In this document: positions 7,889 to 15,606 of the stretch, one piece after another
Layout: each line of letters begins with the position of its first letter
Position numbering within the stretch: position 1 is the stretch's first letter
NCBI GenBank assembly: GCA_001263235.1
Contig: LGRD01000032.1
Span: forward strand, 1 to 64,000
Length of the DNA: 64,000 nt
From: Methylibium sp. NZG
GTDB lineage: Bacteria; Pseudomonadota; Gammaproteobacteria; Burkholderiales; Burkholderiaceae_C
Direction of reading: 5' to 3'
Translations under genes and position numbers: made by a program
Notes under the pieces: model-generated
What the model was told of the DNA's origin: nothing
The model's database searches: none
Seen by the model: only the letters and a program-made list of their open reading frames with translations

Positions 7889-9025
7889 TCAGCGGGTCGC
7901 AGGCGTGTCACTCAACACACCGCGCCGCACCTGGTCCAGCTCGATGCTCTCGAACAGCGCGCGGAAGTTGCCTTCGCCGAAGCCCTGGTCGCCCTTGCGC
8001 TGAATGATCTCGAAGAAGATCGGCCCAATCACCGTCTGCGTGAACACCTGCAGCAGCAACTCGTTCGGCGCGCCCTGGTGCGTGGCGCCGTCGATCAGGA
8101 TGCGCAGCCGCTTCAGGTCTTCCAGCCTTTCGCCATGGTTGGGCAGGCGCTTGTCGACCAGGTCGTAGTAAGTGGCTATCGTGTCCTGGAACAGCACGCC
8201 CTGCTGCTTCATGCCATCGATGGTGGTGTAGATGTCGTCGGTGCCGAGTGCGATGTGCTGGATGCCCTCGCCTTGGTACAGGGCCAGGTACTCGGCGATC
8301 TGGCTCTTGTCGTCGGAGCTTTCGTTGATCGGGATGCGGATCTTGCCGCATGGGCTCGTCATCGCCTTGCTCTTCAGGCCAGTCAACTTGCCTTCGATGT
8401 CGAAGTAGCGCACTTCCCTAAAGTTGAAGAGTCGCTCGTAGAAGTCGGCCCACTCCTTCATGCGGCCGCGGTGGACGTTGTGCGTCAGGTGGTCGATGTA
8501 GGTCAGGCCGTTGCCTTTGGTGCTGGGCTGGGCCGCCGCACCGGTGCCTGCATCGGCAAGCGGCACGAAGTCCACGTCGTAAATGCTGATGTTGCCGATG
8601 GCGCCTGCTGCTGCGCCGTCCTTGCCGTGCCAGCGATCGACGAAGTAGATCAGCGAGTCGCCGATGCCCTTGATGGCCGGGATGTTCAGCTCCATCGGGC
8701 CGGTGTGGTTGTCGAAGCCCCAGGCGCCGAGTTCGAGTGCGCGCTCGTAGGCGAGCTTGGCGTCCTTCACGCGGAAGGCCATTGCGCACACGCTCGGGCC
8801 GTGCTGGCGCGCGAAGCGCTGCGCGAACGAATTCGGCTCTGCGTTGATGATGAAGTTGACGTCGCCCTGGCGGTACAGCGTGACGTTCTTGGTGCGGTGC
8901 TTGGCTATTGCGCTGAAGCCCATCGTCACGAACAGCTCGCCCAACGCAGCGGGGTCGGGCGCGGCGTACTCGACGAACTCGAAACCGTCGGTGCCCATCG
9001 GGTTGTCCCAGGGGGTGAATTGCAT
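7889..9025 (-). CDS. hppD: 4-hydroxyphenylpyruvate dioxygenase
   Basis: A 378-residue non-haem iron dioxygenase that makes homogentisate from 4-hydroxyphenylpyruvate. It consists of two vicinal-oxygen-chelate domains. The expected iron ligands are His179 (IDHLTHNV), His257 (GIQHIAL) and Glu339 (FFEIIQ). ATG 9025 has an AGGAG seven bases upstream. It is the first gene of the unit with phhA and divergent from the Lrp-type regulator, which probably controls it. Confidence 0.96.
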   Translation of the reverse strand: MQFTPWDNPMGTDGFEFVEYAAPDPAALGELFVTMGFSAIAKHRTKNVTLYRQGDVNFIINAEPNSFAQRFARQHGPSVCAMAFRVKDAKLAYERALELGAWGFDNHTGPMELNIPAIKGIGDSLIYFVDRWHGKDGAAAGAIGNISIYDVDFVPLADAGTGAAAQPSTKGNGLTYIDHLTHNVHRGRMKEWADFYERLFNFREVRYFDIEGKLTGLKSKAMTSPCGKIRIPINESSDDKSQIAEYLALYQGEGIQHIALGTDDIYTTIDGMKQQGVLFQDTIATYYDLVDKRLPNHGERLEDLKRLRILIDGATHQGAPNELLLQVFTQTVIGPIFFEIIQRKGDQGFGEGNFRALFESIELDQVRRGVLSDTPATR

Positions 9026-9139
9026 GCTGGCTCCTGTGCGGTTCGGTGGTTGGTCGGGTCGCGGGTCGATCCACTTTTGTCGACCCGGCGCGTCGTCTGG
9101 CAGCGCTTGCGAGACTGTAGGGTCCGCGACTCGCAGGTT

Positions 9140-9190
9140 TTGTGCAAGTTGCTGGCGTGGGCTGGCCGTCGGCGCAGGGAACCTGCACAA
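9140..9190. promoter_or_regulatory. candidate regulator site between hppD and Lrp-type gene
   Basis: Two perfect inverted 7-mers, TTGTGCA (9140-9146) and TGCACAA (9184-9190), have centres 44 bp apart, about four helical turns. They lie in the 173-bp divergent region just upstream of the regulator start. An Lrp-family octamer could bind such spaced half-sites. This is inference from position and symmetry only. Confidence 0.35.
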
Positions 9191-9198
9191 TCTGCCGC

Positions 9199-9681
9199 AT
9201 GGACGGCAAGACCGAGCTTGATGCCATCGATCGGCGCATTCTTCGCGCGCTGCAAGCCGACGGCCGGCTGACCTACGACGTGCTCGCCGGCCAGGTCAGC
9301 CTGTCGCCGTCGGCCACCTTGCGGCGCGTCAAGCGGCTCGAAGAATCGGGCGTGATCAAGGGCTACGTGGCGCTGGTGCCGCCCGAGCGCGTCGGACTCG
9401 GCCTCACGGCGTACCTGAACGTGCGGCTGGAGAAGCACTCCGAGGTCCACAAGCGCAACCCGATGGACCTGTTTCGCGCCTCCGTGCAGGCTTGGCCCGA
9501 GGTGGTGGAATGCGCCGCGCTCACCGGCGAGATGGACTACCTGCTGCGCGTCGTCGTGCAAGACATGGCGCATTACTCGCGCTTCATCATGGAGACGCTG
9601 CTCAAGCACCCGAGCGTCGAAGACTGCAAGACCAGCTTCGTGCTCGACCGGGTGAAGAACACCACCGCCGTGCCGGTGTGA
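9199..9681 (+). CDS. Lrp/AsnC family transcriptional regulator
   Basis: A 160-residue protein of classic Lrp/AsnC size. An N-terminal winged helix-turn-helix spans residues 5-60 (DAIDRRILRALQADGRLTYDVLA, recognition helix near SPSATLRRVKRLEESG). A C-terminal RAM ligand-binding domain follows, with GEMDYLLRVVV. Members respond to amino acids. It faces the hppD-phhA unit across 173 bp, so a role in sensing phenylalanine or tyrosine and controlling that unit is likely but inferred. ATG 9199 fits the family N-terminus. Confidence 0.92.
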   Translation: MDGKTELDAIDRRILRALQADGRLTYDVLAGQVSLSPSATLRRVKRLEESGVIKGYVALVPPERVGLGLTAYLNVRLEKHSEVHKRNPMDLFRASVQAWPEVVECAALTGEMDYLLRVVVQDMAHYSRFIMETLLKHPSVEDCKTSFVLDRVKNTTAVPV

Positions 9682-9692
9682 ACGCGAGGCGT

Positions 9693-9716
9693 GGGGTGTT
9701 TACGCAGGAACACCCC
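9693..9716. terminator. hairpin between convergent lrp-type gene and aqpZ
   Basis: A perfect 8-bp stem, GGGGTGTT and AACACCCC, with an 8-nt loop lies 12 bp after the regulator stop. A second small hairpin (CCACCG/CGGTGG, 9724-9744) follows. There is no T-run, so termination is probable from position only. Further right, 9766-9800 repeats the words TCAGCGGTCCGAG and TCAGCGGCCC. Confidence 0.45.
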
Positions 9717-9793
9717 TGCCGACCCACCGTTCTGCCGCCGGTGGATTCGCGAAGATCAACGCCGGCTCAGCGGTCCGAGTCAGCGGCCCTTAG

Positions 9794-10483
9794 TCAGCGG
9801 TCCGAGCGGCCGATGACCTTGTAGACCGTGGCGCCCAGCACCGCGCCGACGATCGGTGCGACCCAGAACGCCCACAACTGCGCCACCGCCCAGTCGCCCA
9901 CGAACAGCGCCACGCCGGTGCTGCGGGCGGGGTTGACCGAGGTGTTGGTGACCGGGATGCTGATCAGGTGGATCAGCGTCAGGCACAGGCCAATGGCCAG
10001 CGGCGCAAACCCGGCCGGTGCGCGTTTGTCGGTCGAGCCGAGGATGACGATCAGGAACATCATCGTCATCACCACTTCGCAGACCAGAGCCGCCACCAAG
10101 CTGTACTTGCCCGGTGAGTGAGCGCCGTAGCCGTTCGAGGCAAAGCCGTCTGCCAGCTTGAAGTCCGCCTTGCCGCTGGCGATGAGGTACAGCACGCCGC
10201 CGGCAACGATGGCGCCGGCCACCTGCGCCACGATGTAGGGAAGCAGCTTGCTGCCCTCGAAGCGCCCGCCGGCCCACAGCCCGATCGACACCGCGGGGTT
10301 CAGGTGGCAGCCCGAGATGTGTCCAATGGCGTAGGCCATCGTCACGACCGTCAGCCCGAAGGCCAACGACACGCCCGTCAGCCCGATGCCGACACCGGGG
10401 AAGGCGGCGGCCAGCACGGCACTGCCGCAGCCGCCCAGCACGAGCCAGAACGTGCCGAAGAACTCGGCGCCGTATGCTTTCAT
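9794..10483 (-). CDS. aqpZ: aquaporin Z
   Basis: A 229-residue inner-membrane water channel. Six membrane helices and the two half-helices are seen, with both NPA motifs: NPAVSIG in the first half and NPARSTG in the second. The second half also carries the His (LIHLI) and the Arg after NPA expected in the narrow selectivity filter of water-selective aquaporins. ATG 10483 follows GAGGAG. The gene stands alone, convergent with the Lrp-type regulator. Confidence 0.95.
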   Translation of the reverse strand: MKAYGAEFFGTFWLVLGGCGSAVLAAAFPGVGIGLTGVSLAFGLTVVTMAYAIGHISGCHLNPAVSIGLWAGGRFEGSKLLPYIVAQVAGAIVAGGVLYLIASGKADFKLADGFASNGYGAHSPGKYSLVAALVCEVVMTMMFLIVILGSTDKRAPAGFAPLAIGLCLTLIHLISIPVTNTSVNPARSTGVALFVGDWAVAQLWAFWVAPIVGAVLGATVYKVIGRSDR

Positions 10484-10722
10484 GGAAGTCTCCTCAAGTG
10501 GTTGTCGTTGTGGTCGCGTCCCCGCGTCAGGCAGGACTGCATCAGTGGCCCGTGTAGCAATGCCGTGAAGCCAGGCTGCCTGGGCACCGCCGTTGCGCGA
10601 CTGCGTTGAAGTTACCACGCCACAACGACGTGCTGCGACACACGGCTGCACCGCTTGCCGCTGTGCTCACGCGACCCAGCAAGGCCGGGCGGCGCTTGGC
10701 GGGCACAGCGATCAACCGGGCA

Positions 10723-11574
10723 TCAGCGCTCGATCTCGTCGATCAACTTCATCGTCGCGGCCGGCGACTGGTTGAGCAGCGCGGCGATGGCGGCAACGTC
10801 GTCGGGAATCGCGGCGTTGTCCCAACCGTACGCCGTGTGGCGCGCCAGCCGCACGGCCAACGCCACGTTGCGCACACTCGCCTGCTCGGCGTGCGCGTCG
10901 TCGCTGATGCGGACCAGCAACTCGGGCAGCCGCCAGGCTTTCATGAGCGATTGCTGCAGGTCGGCCAGCTCGATGTTGAGCAACTCGCGCTGCACCACGC
11001 TCGACCGCAGCGCCGGGTCGGCCTGCTGGGCGTGCCGGATCTGCAGTGCCAGCGCCGGGGCGTGGCACCACAGCAGCATCTCGGCAAAGTCGTGCAGCAG
11101 CGCGGCCTCGTGGATCACCGCGGCGTCGTGGTCGTGCCGGTGTACCGCCAGCCCGAGCGCAAAGCTGGCGGCGCGGTGACTGCGCCGCACGGTGTCGCGC
11201 AAGCCCTCGAGCGCTTCGGGCTCGTCGGCCAGACGCTGCTCGACCGTCGGCTGCGGCCCGAACGCGCGGAAGAAAGGCGAGATGCCCATCATCACCAACG
11301 TGGCGATCACGGTCTCGGGGTCGGTGACGATGCGGCTGCCGCGGTGCGTGGCGGCGTAGGCCAGCACCTTCACCGTCATCAGCGGGTCGGCGGAGATCAT
11401 CTCGCCGATCGTGTTGGCGTCCAGGTCGTCTTCGTGCGGGCGCATCGCCTCTAACGCCTCGGCGGTGTCGGCCAGGATCGGGATCTCGGCCGCCATGAAG
11501 TGGGCTGTCCAGGCGCGCAGGTCGGGCAGGGCGCGGGTCAGCGGCGAGGAAGGAAGCAAGTTCAGGGTCGTCAT
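10723..11574 (-). CDS. HDOD domain protein
   Basis: A 283-residue cytoplasmic protein. Its central part matches the HDOD domain, an HD-related fold in signalling proteins: ISADPLMTVKVLAYA near residue 60, VIATLVMMGI near 90, and AALLHDFAEMLLW near 155. The last retains a local HD pair, but the full metal site of HD phosphohydrolases is not evident. No output domain is attached. ATG 11574 has a weak ribosome binding site. The function is unknown; the gene is preceded by DUF2855 on the same strand with a 70-bp gap. Confidence 0.8.
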   Translation of the reverse strand: MTTLNLLPSSPLTRALPDLRAWTAHFMAAEIPILADTAEALEAMRPHEDDLDANTIGEMISADPLMTVKVLAYAATHRGSRIVTDPETVIATLVMMGISPFFRAFGPQPTVEQRLADEPEALEGLRDTVRRSHRAASFALGLAVHRHDHDAAVIHEAALLHDFAEMLLWCHAPALALQIRHAQQADPALRSSVVQRELLNIELADLQQSLMKAWRLPELLVRISDDAHAEQASVRNVALAVRLARHTAYGWDNAAIPDDVAAIAALLNQSPAATMKLIDEIER

Positions 11575-11644
11575 GGCGAACCCCAGGAAGAGTGATCGTC
11601 CTCTCTTATCGACATGCCAGCGGCGCGCTTGAGGGGGCGCAGCC

Positions 11645-12745
11645 TCATGCCGACAGCAGGTGCCCTTCCTCGGGGTTGACGCGGCCATCGAGTAACGCAA
11701 GGTAGACGCGCTCGACAGCCGCCTTGCCGCTGCCGCGCACCACGCGCATCCACGGGTTGTGGGCGTCGGTCACCGGCGCCATGAAGGCTTGCCAGGCGTC
11801 GTCGGTGCGCTGCTGCAACCCGGCCGGGCCCCAGTCCGCCATGCGTTTCTTGATCTGCGCGGGGGCGAAGAACAGCGTCGGCCGTGGCCCGGGCAAGCCC
11901 TTGCCGCTGCCCAGCGCGTCCCAGTGCGTGCCGCCCACCGAGCAGCTGTAGGCGAGTTGCGCGCCGAAGTGCGTGTGTACCGCGGCGCGTGCCGCGGCGT
12001 CGCCGCTGAAGTCGACGTAGACGGTGGGTGCGCTGGCCGGAAGCGTGGCCACGGCGTCGTACGGCAGCACCTCGTCGTAGCAGCCGAGGCGGCTTGAAAA
12101 GCCCAGGTTGCCGTTCGACGTGAGCCCGACGATGCGCACAGCCGCGGCCGACCCGCGCCGCCGCGCCAGGCAGAACGCAGTGCCGTACGCCGTCTTGCTC
12201 GACGCGCTGGAGAGCACGACGGTGCGAGCGCCGAAGAACGCGTTGTCGGCCAGGAAGTCGTCGATCAGGAACGAGGTGATGAACAGCGGCCGCAGCAGCG
12301 CCTGCTCGGCTTCGCGCGAGGGCTGGTACGCCGCGTCGGTGCTGCAGCGGACGTAGCGGTTGTAGACCGCGTGCAGTTCGCGCCGGTGTTCGGCGCCGTC
12401 GACGAAACCGCTGTCCGAAGTGCGCGTGGGCTGCAACACCGCCTCGTCGGCCATCGGCCAGTAGCCGTAGAAGCGCTCGCCCACCGCCACGCCGTCGGCG
12501 CGCGACTCAACCGCGTCGGCAAACCCCCACACCGGGATGCAGCCGGTGGCCCCGTTGCCGGTGGGGAAGAAGCCCCAGTAGTTCATCGACTCGCCGAACG
12601 CGGCGTAGGTGATGTTGTTGGAGGTGAGCGCGAACGAGTCAATCCGAAAGCGCGCCTGGCCGTCCGCCAGCGGCTCGCGCTCAGCGCTCAGCCACTCGGC
12701 GCGGCGGAGGTTTTTGCGGTCCACGACGAAGGTGCTGGTGCTCAT
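11645..12745 (-). CDS. DUF2855 family protein
   Basis: A 366-residue protein matching DUF2855 as I know it. It has a medium-chain-dehydrogenase-like layout (an N-terminal part with VVDRKNLRRAEW and SNNITYAAFG, then a Rossmann-like segment VVLSSASSKTAYGTAF). No NAD-binding GxGxxG is obvious, and the function of the family is unknown. ATG 12745 is preceded by GGAGA. It is divergent from the aldo/keto reductase gene with a 119-bp gap. Confidence 0.85.
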   Translation of the reverse strand: MSTSTFVVDRKNLRRAEWLSAEREPLADGQARFRIDSFALTSNNITYAAFGESMNYWGFFPTGNGATGCIPVWGFADAVESRADGVAVGERFYGYWPMADEAVLQPTRTSDSGFVDGAEHRRELHAVYNRYVRCSTDAAYQPSREAEQALLRPLFITSFLIDDFLADNAFFGARTVVLSSASSKTAYGTAFCLARRRGSAAAVRIVGLTSNGNLGFSSRLGCYDEVLPYDAVATLPASAPTVYVDFSGDAAARAAVHTHFGAQLAYSCSVGGTHWDALGSGKGLPGPRPTLFFAPAQIKKRMADWGPAGLQQRTDDAWQAFMAPVTDAHNPWMRVVRGSGKAAVERVYLALLDGRVNPEEGHLLSA

Positions 12746-12864
12746 GGTGGGGTCTCCGGGCGCGCGGCCGTGGCAACGCTTGCCTCGCCTACGATGCAGT
12801 ATCGCCGCTGCGGGCCGCCGCACACCACACCTCGTCAACCCTGTCACCTGCGAGACGCGTCTCC

Positions 12865-13737
12865 ATGAGCATCGACAAACCCGTGCCCACCGTCACTTTG
12901 CCCGACGGCCAAACCGTGCCGGCGCTCGGCCTGGGCACCTGGCGCATGGGCGAAGACGCAAGCCAGCGGCCAGCCGAGGTCAAGGCGGTGCGCCGGGCGA
13001 TCGAGATGGGCTACCGCGTCATCGACACCGCCGAGATGTACGGCGAGGGTGGCGCCGAAGAGATCGTCGGCCAGGCGGTTGCGCAGGCGTTGACCGCGGG
13101 CGACGTGAAGCGCGAAGAATTGTTCATCGTCAGCAAGCTCTACCCGCACAACGCCAGCCGCGCCGGCACGCGCGCGGCGTGCGAGCGCAGCCTGACGCGG
13201 CTGGGGCTCGGCCACATCGACCTGTACCTGCTGCATTGGCGTGGCCAGCACGCGCTGGCCGACACGGTGGCGGCGTTCGAGCAACTCAAGGCGCGCGGGC
13301 CGATCCGCCACTGGGGCGTGAGCAACTTCGACAACAGCGACATGGACGAACTCGCCGAGGTGCACCACGGCGAACACTGCGCGACGAACCAGATCTACTA
13401 CTCGCTCGGGCAGCGCGGGCCTGAGTTCAGCCTGCTGCCGCGGCTTCGTGCGCAGGGCATGCCGGCGATGGCGTACAGCCCGATCGACCAAGGCTCGCTC
13501 GCCACCCACCCGGTGCTGCGCCGCATCGGCGAGCAGCGTGGCGCCACCGCCGCGCAAGTGGCGCTGGCCTGGGTGTTGGCGCAACCCGGTGTGATGGCGA
13601 TTCCAAAGGCGGTGCAAGAGTCGCATCTGCGGGACAACTTGGCCGCCGCGGGGCTGGTTTTGACCGCGCAGGACCTCGCGGCGATCGAACAGGCCTTCCC
13701 GCCGCCGCGTCGCAAGACCGCCTTGGCGATGCGCTGA
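12865..13737 (+). CDS. aldo/keto reductase
   Basis: A 290-residue NADPH-dependent aldo/keto reductase of the TIM-barrel family. The catalytic tetrad is complete: Asp54, Tyr59, Lys91 and His124, in VIDTAEMYG, IVSKLYP and LLHW. The C-terminal nucleotide site shows AIPKAVQESHLRDNL. It resembles the bacterial group annotated as 2,5-diketo-gluconate or general aldehyde reductases; the substrate cannot be told. The start at 12865 is the first ATG giving a family-like N-terminus. A strong hairpin terminator follows. Confidence 0.92.
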   Translation: MSIDKPVPTVTLPDGQTVPALGLGTWRMGEDASQRPAEVKAVRRAIEMGYRVIDTAEMYGEGGAEEIVGQAVAQALTAGDVKREELFIVSKLYPHNASRAGTRAACERSLTRLGLGHIDLYLLHWRGQHALADTVAAFEQLKARGPIRHWGVSNFDNSDMDELAEVHHGEHCATNQIYYSLGQRGPEFSLLPRLRAQGMPAMAYSPIDQGSLATHPVLRRIGEQRGATAAQVALAWVLAQPGVMAIPKAVQESHLRDNLAAAGLVLTAQDLAAIEQAFPPPRRKTALAMR

Positions 13738-13766
13738 GCTGGATTCAGCGCCTGTTCAAAAGAGAA

Positions 13767-13794
13767 CGCGCGCCGGCCTGTCGACCGGCGCGCG
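13767..13794. terminator. bidirectional intrinsic terminator
   Basis: A perfect 10-bp GC stem, CGCGCGCCGG and CCGGCGCGCG, with an 8-nt loop. Read on the minus strand it is followed by TTCTCTTTTG, a good tail for the small gene at 13818. Read on the plus strand it is followed by ACTTTG, ending the aldo/keto reductase. Confidence 0.75.
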
Positions 13795-13817
13795 ACTTTG
13801 CTCCCTCGACGTAAGCA

Positions 13818-14117
13818 CTACAGCCGCTTGACGCCTGGCAGCCAGCCGACGAGTTTGCCGTCGAGGTACAGCGCACCCTCGGGCGCGCCGGCCTCGGCGT
13901 GGAACTCGAGTTGCTGCGCTGCGACGGCTCGGCGCGCGGCCGGCAATGCCAACCGGCTCGACAACCGAGCCAGCACGGCGCTGGTTTTGCGCAGCCCGGA
14001 GGCGGCCACGCGTTGACCAAACAAGGAGACCGGGTGCCGGAAATCGGCAGGGCTCCATGGGTCGCGGGCGGGCTGCAGTGGCTGCTGCGCGCCCGCGGGG
14101 AGTTTCAAGCTGGACAT
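13818..14117 (-). CDS. small hypothetical protein, 99 residues
   Basis: A basic 99-residue protein with no family I recognise. It has GGAAGA upstream of ATG 14117, a terminator after the stop and the same orientation as two other small genes. The mid part is Ala/Arg-rich and helical (SSRLALPAARRAVAAQQLEF). The C-terminus reads GALYLDGKLVGWLPGVKRL, like a short beta-hairpin. It may be a lineage-specific cytoplasmic protein. Confidence 0.6.
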   Translation of the reverse strand: MSSLKLPAGAQQPLQPARDPWSPADFRHPVSLFGQRVAASGLRKTSAVLARLSSRLALPAARRAVAAQQLEFHAEAGAPEGALYLDGKLVGWLPGVKRL

Positions 14118-14162
14118 GGTGTCTTCCTTTGTCGAGCCCGGCGCGGCCGTGCCGCGCGGCGC

Positions 14163-14402
14163 TCAGGGGCTGTGTTTCATGGGGTCGAGTTCGCCCCGCT
14201 GGGCGACATCGATGAGTTCGCCCCGCTGGGCGACATCGATGAGTTCGCCCCGCTGGGCGACATCGATGAGTTCGCGCCGCAGGGCGCGGTCGGCTTGCTG
14301 GCGCCGGCCGGCCTGCTGCGGCCGGTGCGAACCGGCGTGACGCAGGCGGGCCGAGACGGCCAGCGGGTTGCGGGGCTTGGGTTGGGTGAGGGTGATTTTC
14401 AT
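14163..14402 (-). CDS. small basic protein with 9-residue repeats
   Basis: A 79-residue protein with a good AAGGAG before ATG 14402. The first 45 residues (MKITLTQPKPRNPLAVSA, then a His/Arg-rich stretch and RALRREL) look like a small conserved type I recall from Burkholderiales. The tail is three exact copies of a nine-residue unit, ELIDVAQRG, encoded by a 27-nt tandem array. Without the array it would be about 52 residues, so the repeat seems a recent expansion. The function is unknown. Confidence 0.6.
   Translation of the reverse strand: MKITLTQPKPRNPLAVSARLRHAGSHRPQQAGRRQQADRALRRELIDVAQRGELIDVAQRGELIDVAQRGELDPMKHSP
14187..14278. repeat. 27-nt tandem array, 3.4 copies
   Basis: Three identical, directly adjacent 27-bp units (14187-14213, 14214-14240, 14241-14267), starting GAGTTCGCCCCGCTGGGCGA, are followed by an 11-bp partial copy. 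The period is a multiple of three and keeps the minus-strand reading frame open. Identity of the copies points to recent expansion by slippage or unequal exchange. Confidence 0.95.
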
Positions 14403-14523
14403 GAGCGGGTCTCCTTTGCGGTGGAACAAGTGAAGCGGCGTGGCACGCCGGTTCAGGACGACAAAGCGCAACGGCAAGGTGCAGTGAAAAGGTCCGGCGA
14501 CAAACTTCAGCGACAGAAAGCAA

Positions 14524-14557
14524 AACGGCCCGGGGCGGTGACGCAACCCGGGCCGTT
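14524..14557 (-). terminator. intrinsic terminator after 44-residue gene
   Basis: A perfect 11-bp stem, AACGGCCCGGG and CCCGGGCCGTT, with a 12-nt loop. On the minus strand it is followed by TTGCTTTC, and it begins 15 bp after the stop of the small gene at 14572. It should end or attenuate transcription before the next two small genes. Confidence 0.75.
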
Positions 14558-14571
14558 CGACGCTGCGAGCG

Positions 14572-14706
14572 TCAGTGACGACGCTTGCGGCGTGGAGGCG
14601 GTCCGGACAGCGCACCGAACGATCCCATCGCAGCGGCCCATGCACGCACGCCTGCCGCGGTGCGGCAGTTCATCAGCGCAGGGGTCGAGGGGATGGGGTG
14701 GAACAT
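14572..14706 (-). CDS. very small arginine-rich protein, 44 residues
   Basis: A 44-residue frame starting at ATG 14706. The middle reads RAWAAAMGSFGALSGPPP and the tail is RRKRRH. The Ala-rich helix followed by a proline hinge and a basic tail looks like a genuine small protein rather than chance. It is flanked by a sigma-70-like promoter 70 bp upstream and an intrinsic terminator just downstream. The ribosome binding site is weak (GAAAG). A later in-frame ATG gives a 33-residue form. The function is unknown; nucleic acid or membrane binding is possible from charge only. Confidence 0.55.
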   Translation of the reverse strand: MFHPIPSTPALMNCRTAAGVRAWAAAMGSFGALSGPPPRRKRRH

Positions 14707-14778
14707 GGTGCTTTCAGGTCGGGGTGAATCGGGGGTGTCGTTGAGGTGAGGCCATGGACATCACCTGAACTTGCGCAA

Positions 14779-14806
14779 ATGATAAACGACTTGAGCGGAT
14801 TTGCAA
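14779..14806 (-). promoter_or_regulatory. sigma-70-like promoter for small-gene cluster
   Basis: Minus strand: -35 TTGCAA (14806-14801), 16-bp spacer, -10 TATCAT (14784-14779). It lies in a locally AT-richer patch 72 bp upstream of the 44-residue gene and is the only good promoter match in this gap. Confidence 0.6.
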
Positions 14807-14828
14807 GGGGGCTTGTCGCGCTTTCGGT

Positions 14829-14840
14829 GTGAATATTCAC
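14829..14840. promoter_or_regulatory. 12-bp palindrome upstream of promoter
   Basis: GTGAATATTCAC is a perfect palindrome, centred about 62 bp upstream of the predicted start of the promoter at 14779-14806. Its place fits an activator or dual operator site; the regulator is unknown. The neighbouring HTH-like gene (14887) is one candidate. Confidence 0.4.
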
Positions 14841-14886
14841 CGTCGCCCGCGCGCCCATCCCGCGGGCCGGGTGGTGTGTCGGTCGG

Positions 14887-15513
14887 TCAGCGTTTGCGCT
14901 TCAACGGCGCCACCGCGGCTTGTGTGCGGCTCCACAGTTCGCGGCCGTCGTCGTTGGGTGATGGCTGCTTGCCAGCGTGAGGCGAACGGGTTGCCGAAGG
15001 ATGCGTGGGCGCAGACGCGGGGGCAGCTGCGGGCGCAAGCACCTCGCCGAGCAGGTCGAGCAAGCGGGTTCGGGCGCGCTGCGGGTGGCGCCGGTAGTAG
15101 GTCAGCACCAGGCCGACGATGAAGCGCTCGTCGTCGTCCTGTGGCACGTTGTAGCCAGGGCCCGGGCTGTCAGCGGCAGGCTGAGGAGCTGTGCCGGTCC
15201 GGGCGCCGGCCGCGGTCGTGGACGCCGGCCGCGGCGCGCGCGCCACCGCGTCATGAGGCTGGTCCATCCACCCCGACGGCTTGTGGCACAAGCGCTCGAA
15301 CTGCCGCGCCAGCCGCTCGCCGATCTGGCGCGAGCGGCCCTTGATCTGGCTCCAGTAGCTCGGCTGGATCTGCAGCCGCTCGGCAAAGCGGCCTTCGAGG
15401 CCGCGCAAGGTGGCGGCGTCGGGGTGCTTGATGGTCGCCTGGACGAACTCGTCGAAGAGGCGCAATGCGTTGTCCAGGCGAATCTGCGCCAGGTCACAGA
15501 GGCCGAGGGTCAT
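14887..15513 (-). CDS. HTH-like protein with disordered tail
   Basis: A 208-residue protein. Residues about 38-75 ([20 protein letters not shown], then [12 protein letters not shown]) look like a helix-turn-helix of the phage-repressor/XRE kind. The middle is low-complexity Ala/Pro/Thr. A second helical segment follows ([19 protein letters not shown]) and the tail is basic (APLKRKR). This suggests a DNA-binding regulator, but no named family was recognised. ATG 15513 is the chosen start. It is divergent from purT (93-bp gap) and upstream of the three small genes on the same strand. Confidence 0.65.
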   Translation of the reverse strand: MTLGLCDLAQIRLDNALRLFDEFVQATIKHPDAATLRGLEGRFAERLQIQPSYWSQIKGRSRQIGERLARQFERLCHKPSGWMDQPHDAVARAPRPASTTAAGARTGTAPQPAADSPGPGYNVPQDDDERFIVGLVLTYYRRHPQRARTRLLDLLGEVLAPAAAPASAPTHPSATRSPHAGKQPSPNDDGRELWSRTQAAVAPLKRKR

Positions 15514-15606
15514 GGCTCAGATGATAAAGGAGCGTTCATCATGGAGGCGCGGGGTCGCGCGTGCGCACAATGCGCGCCTGCCCTTCACCACCCTCCGCCA
15601 CACGCC

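Noticed and set aside
14187-14278. 27-nt repeats considered as a CRISPR array
   Set aside because: The units are directly adjacent with no spacers and keep an open reading frame, and no cas genes are present.
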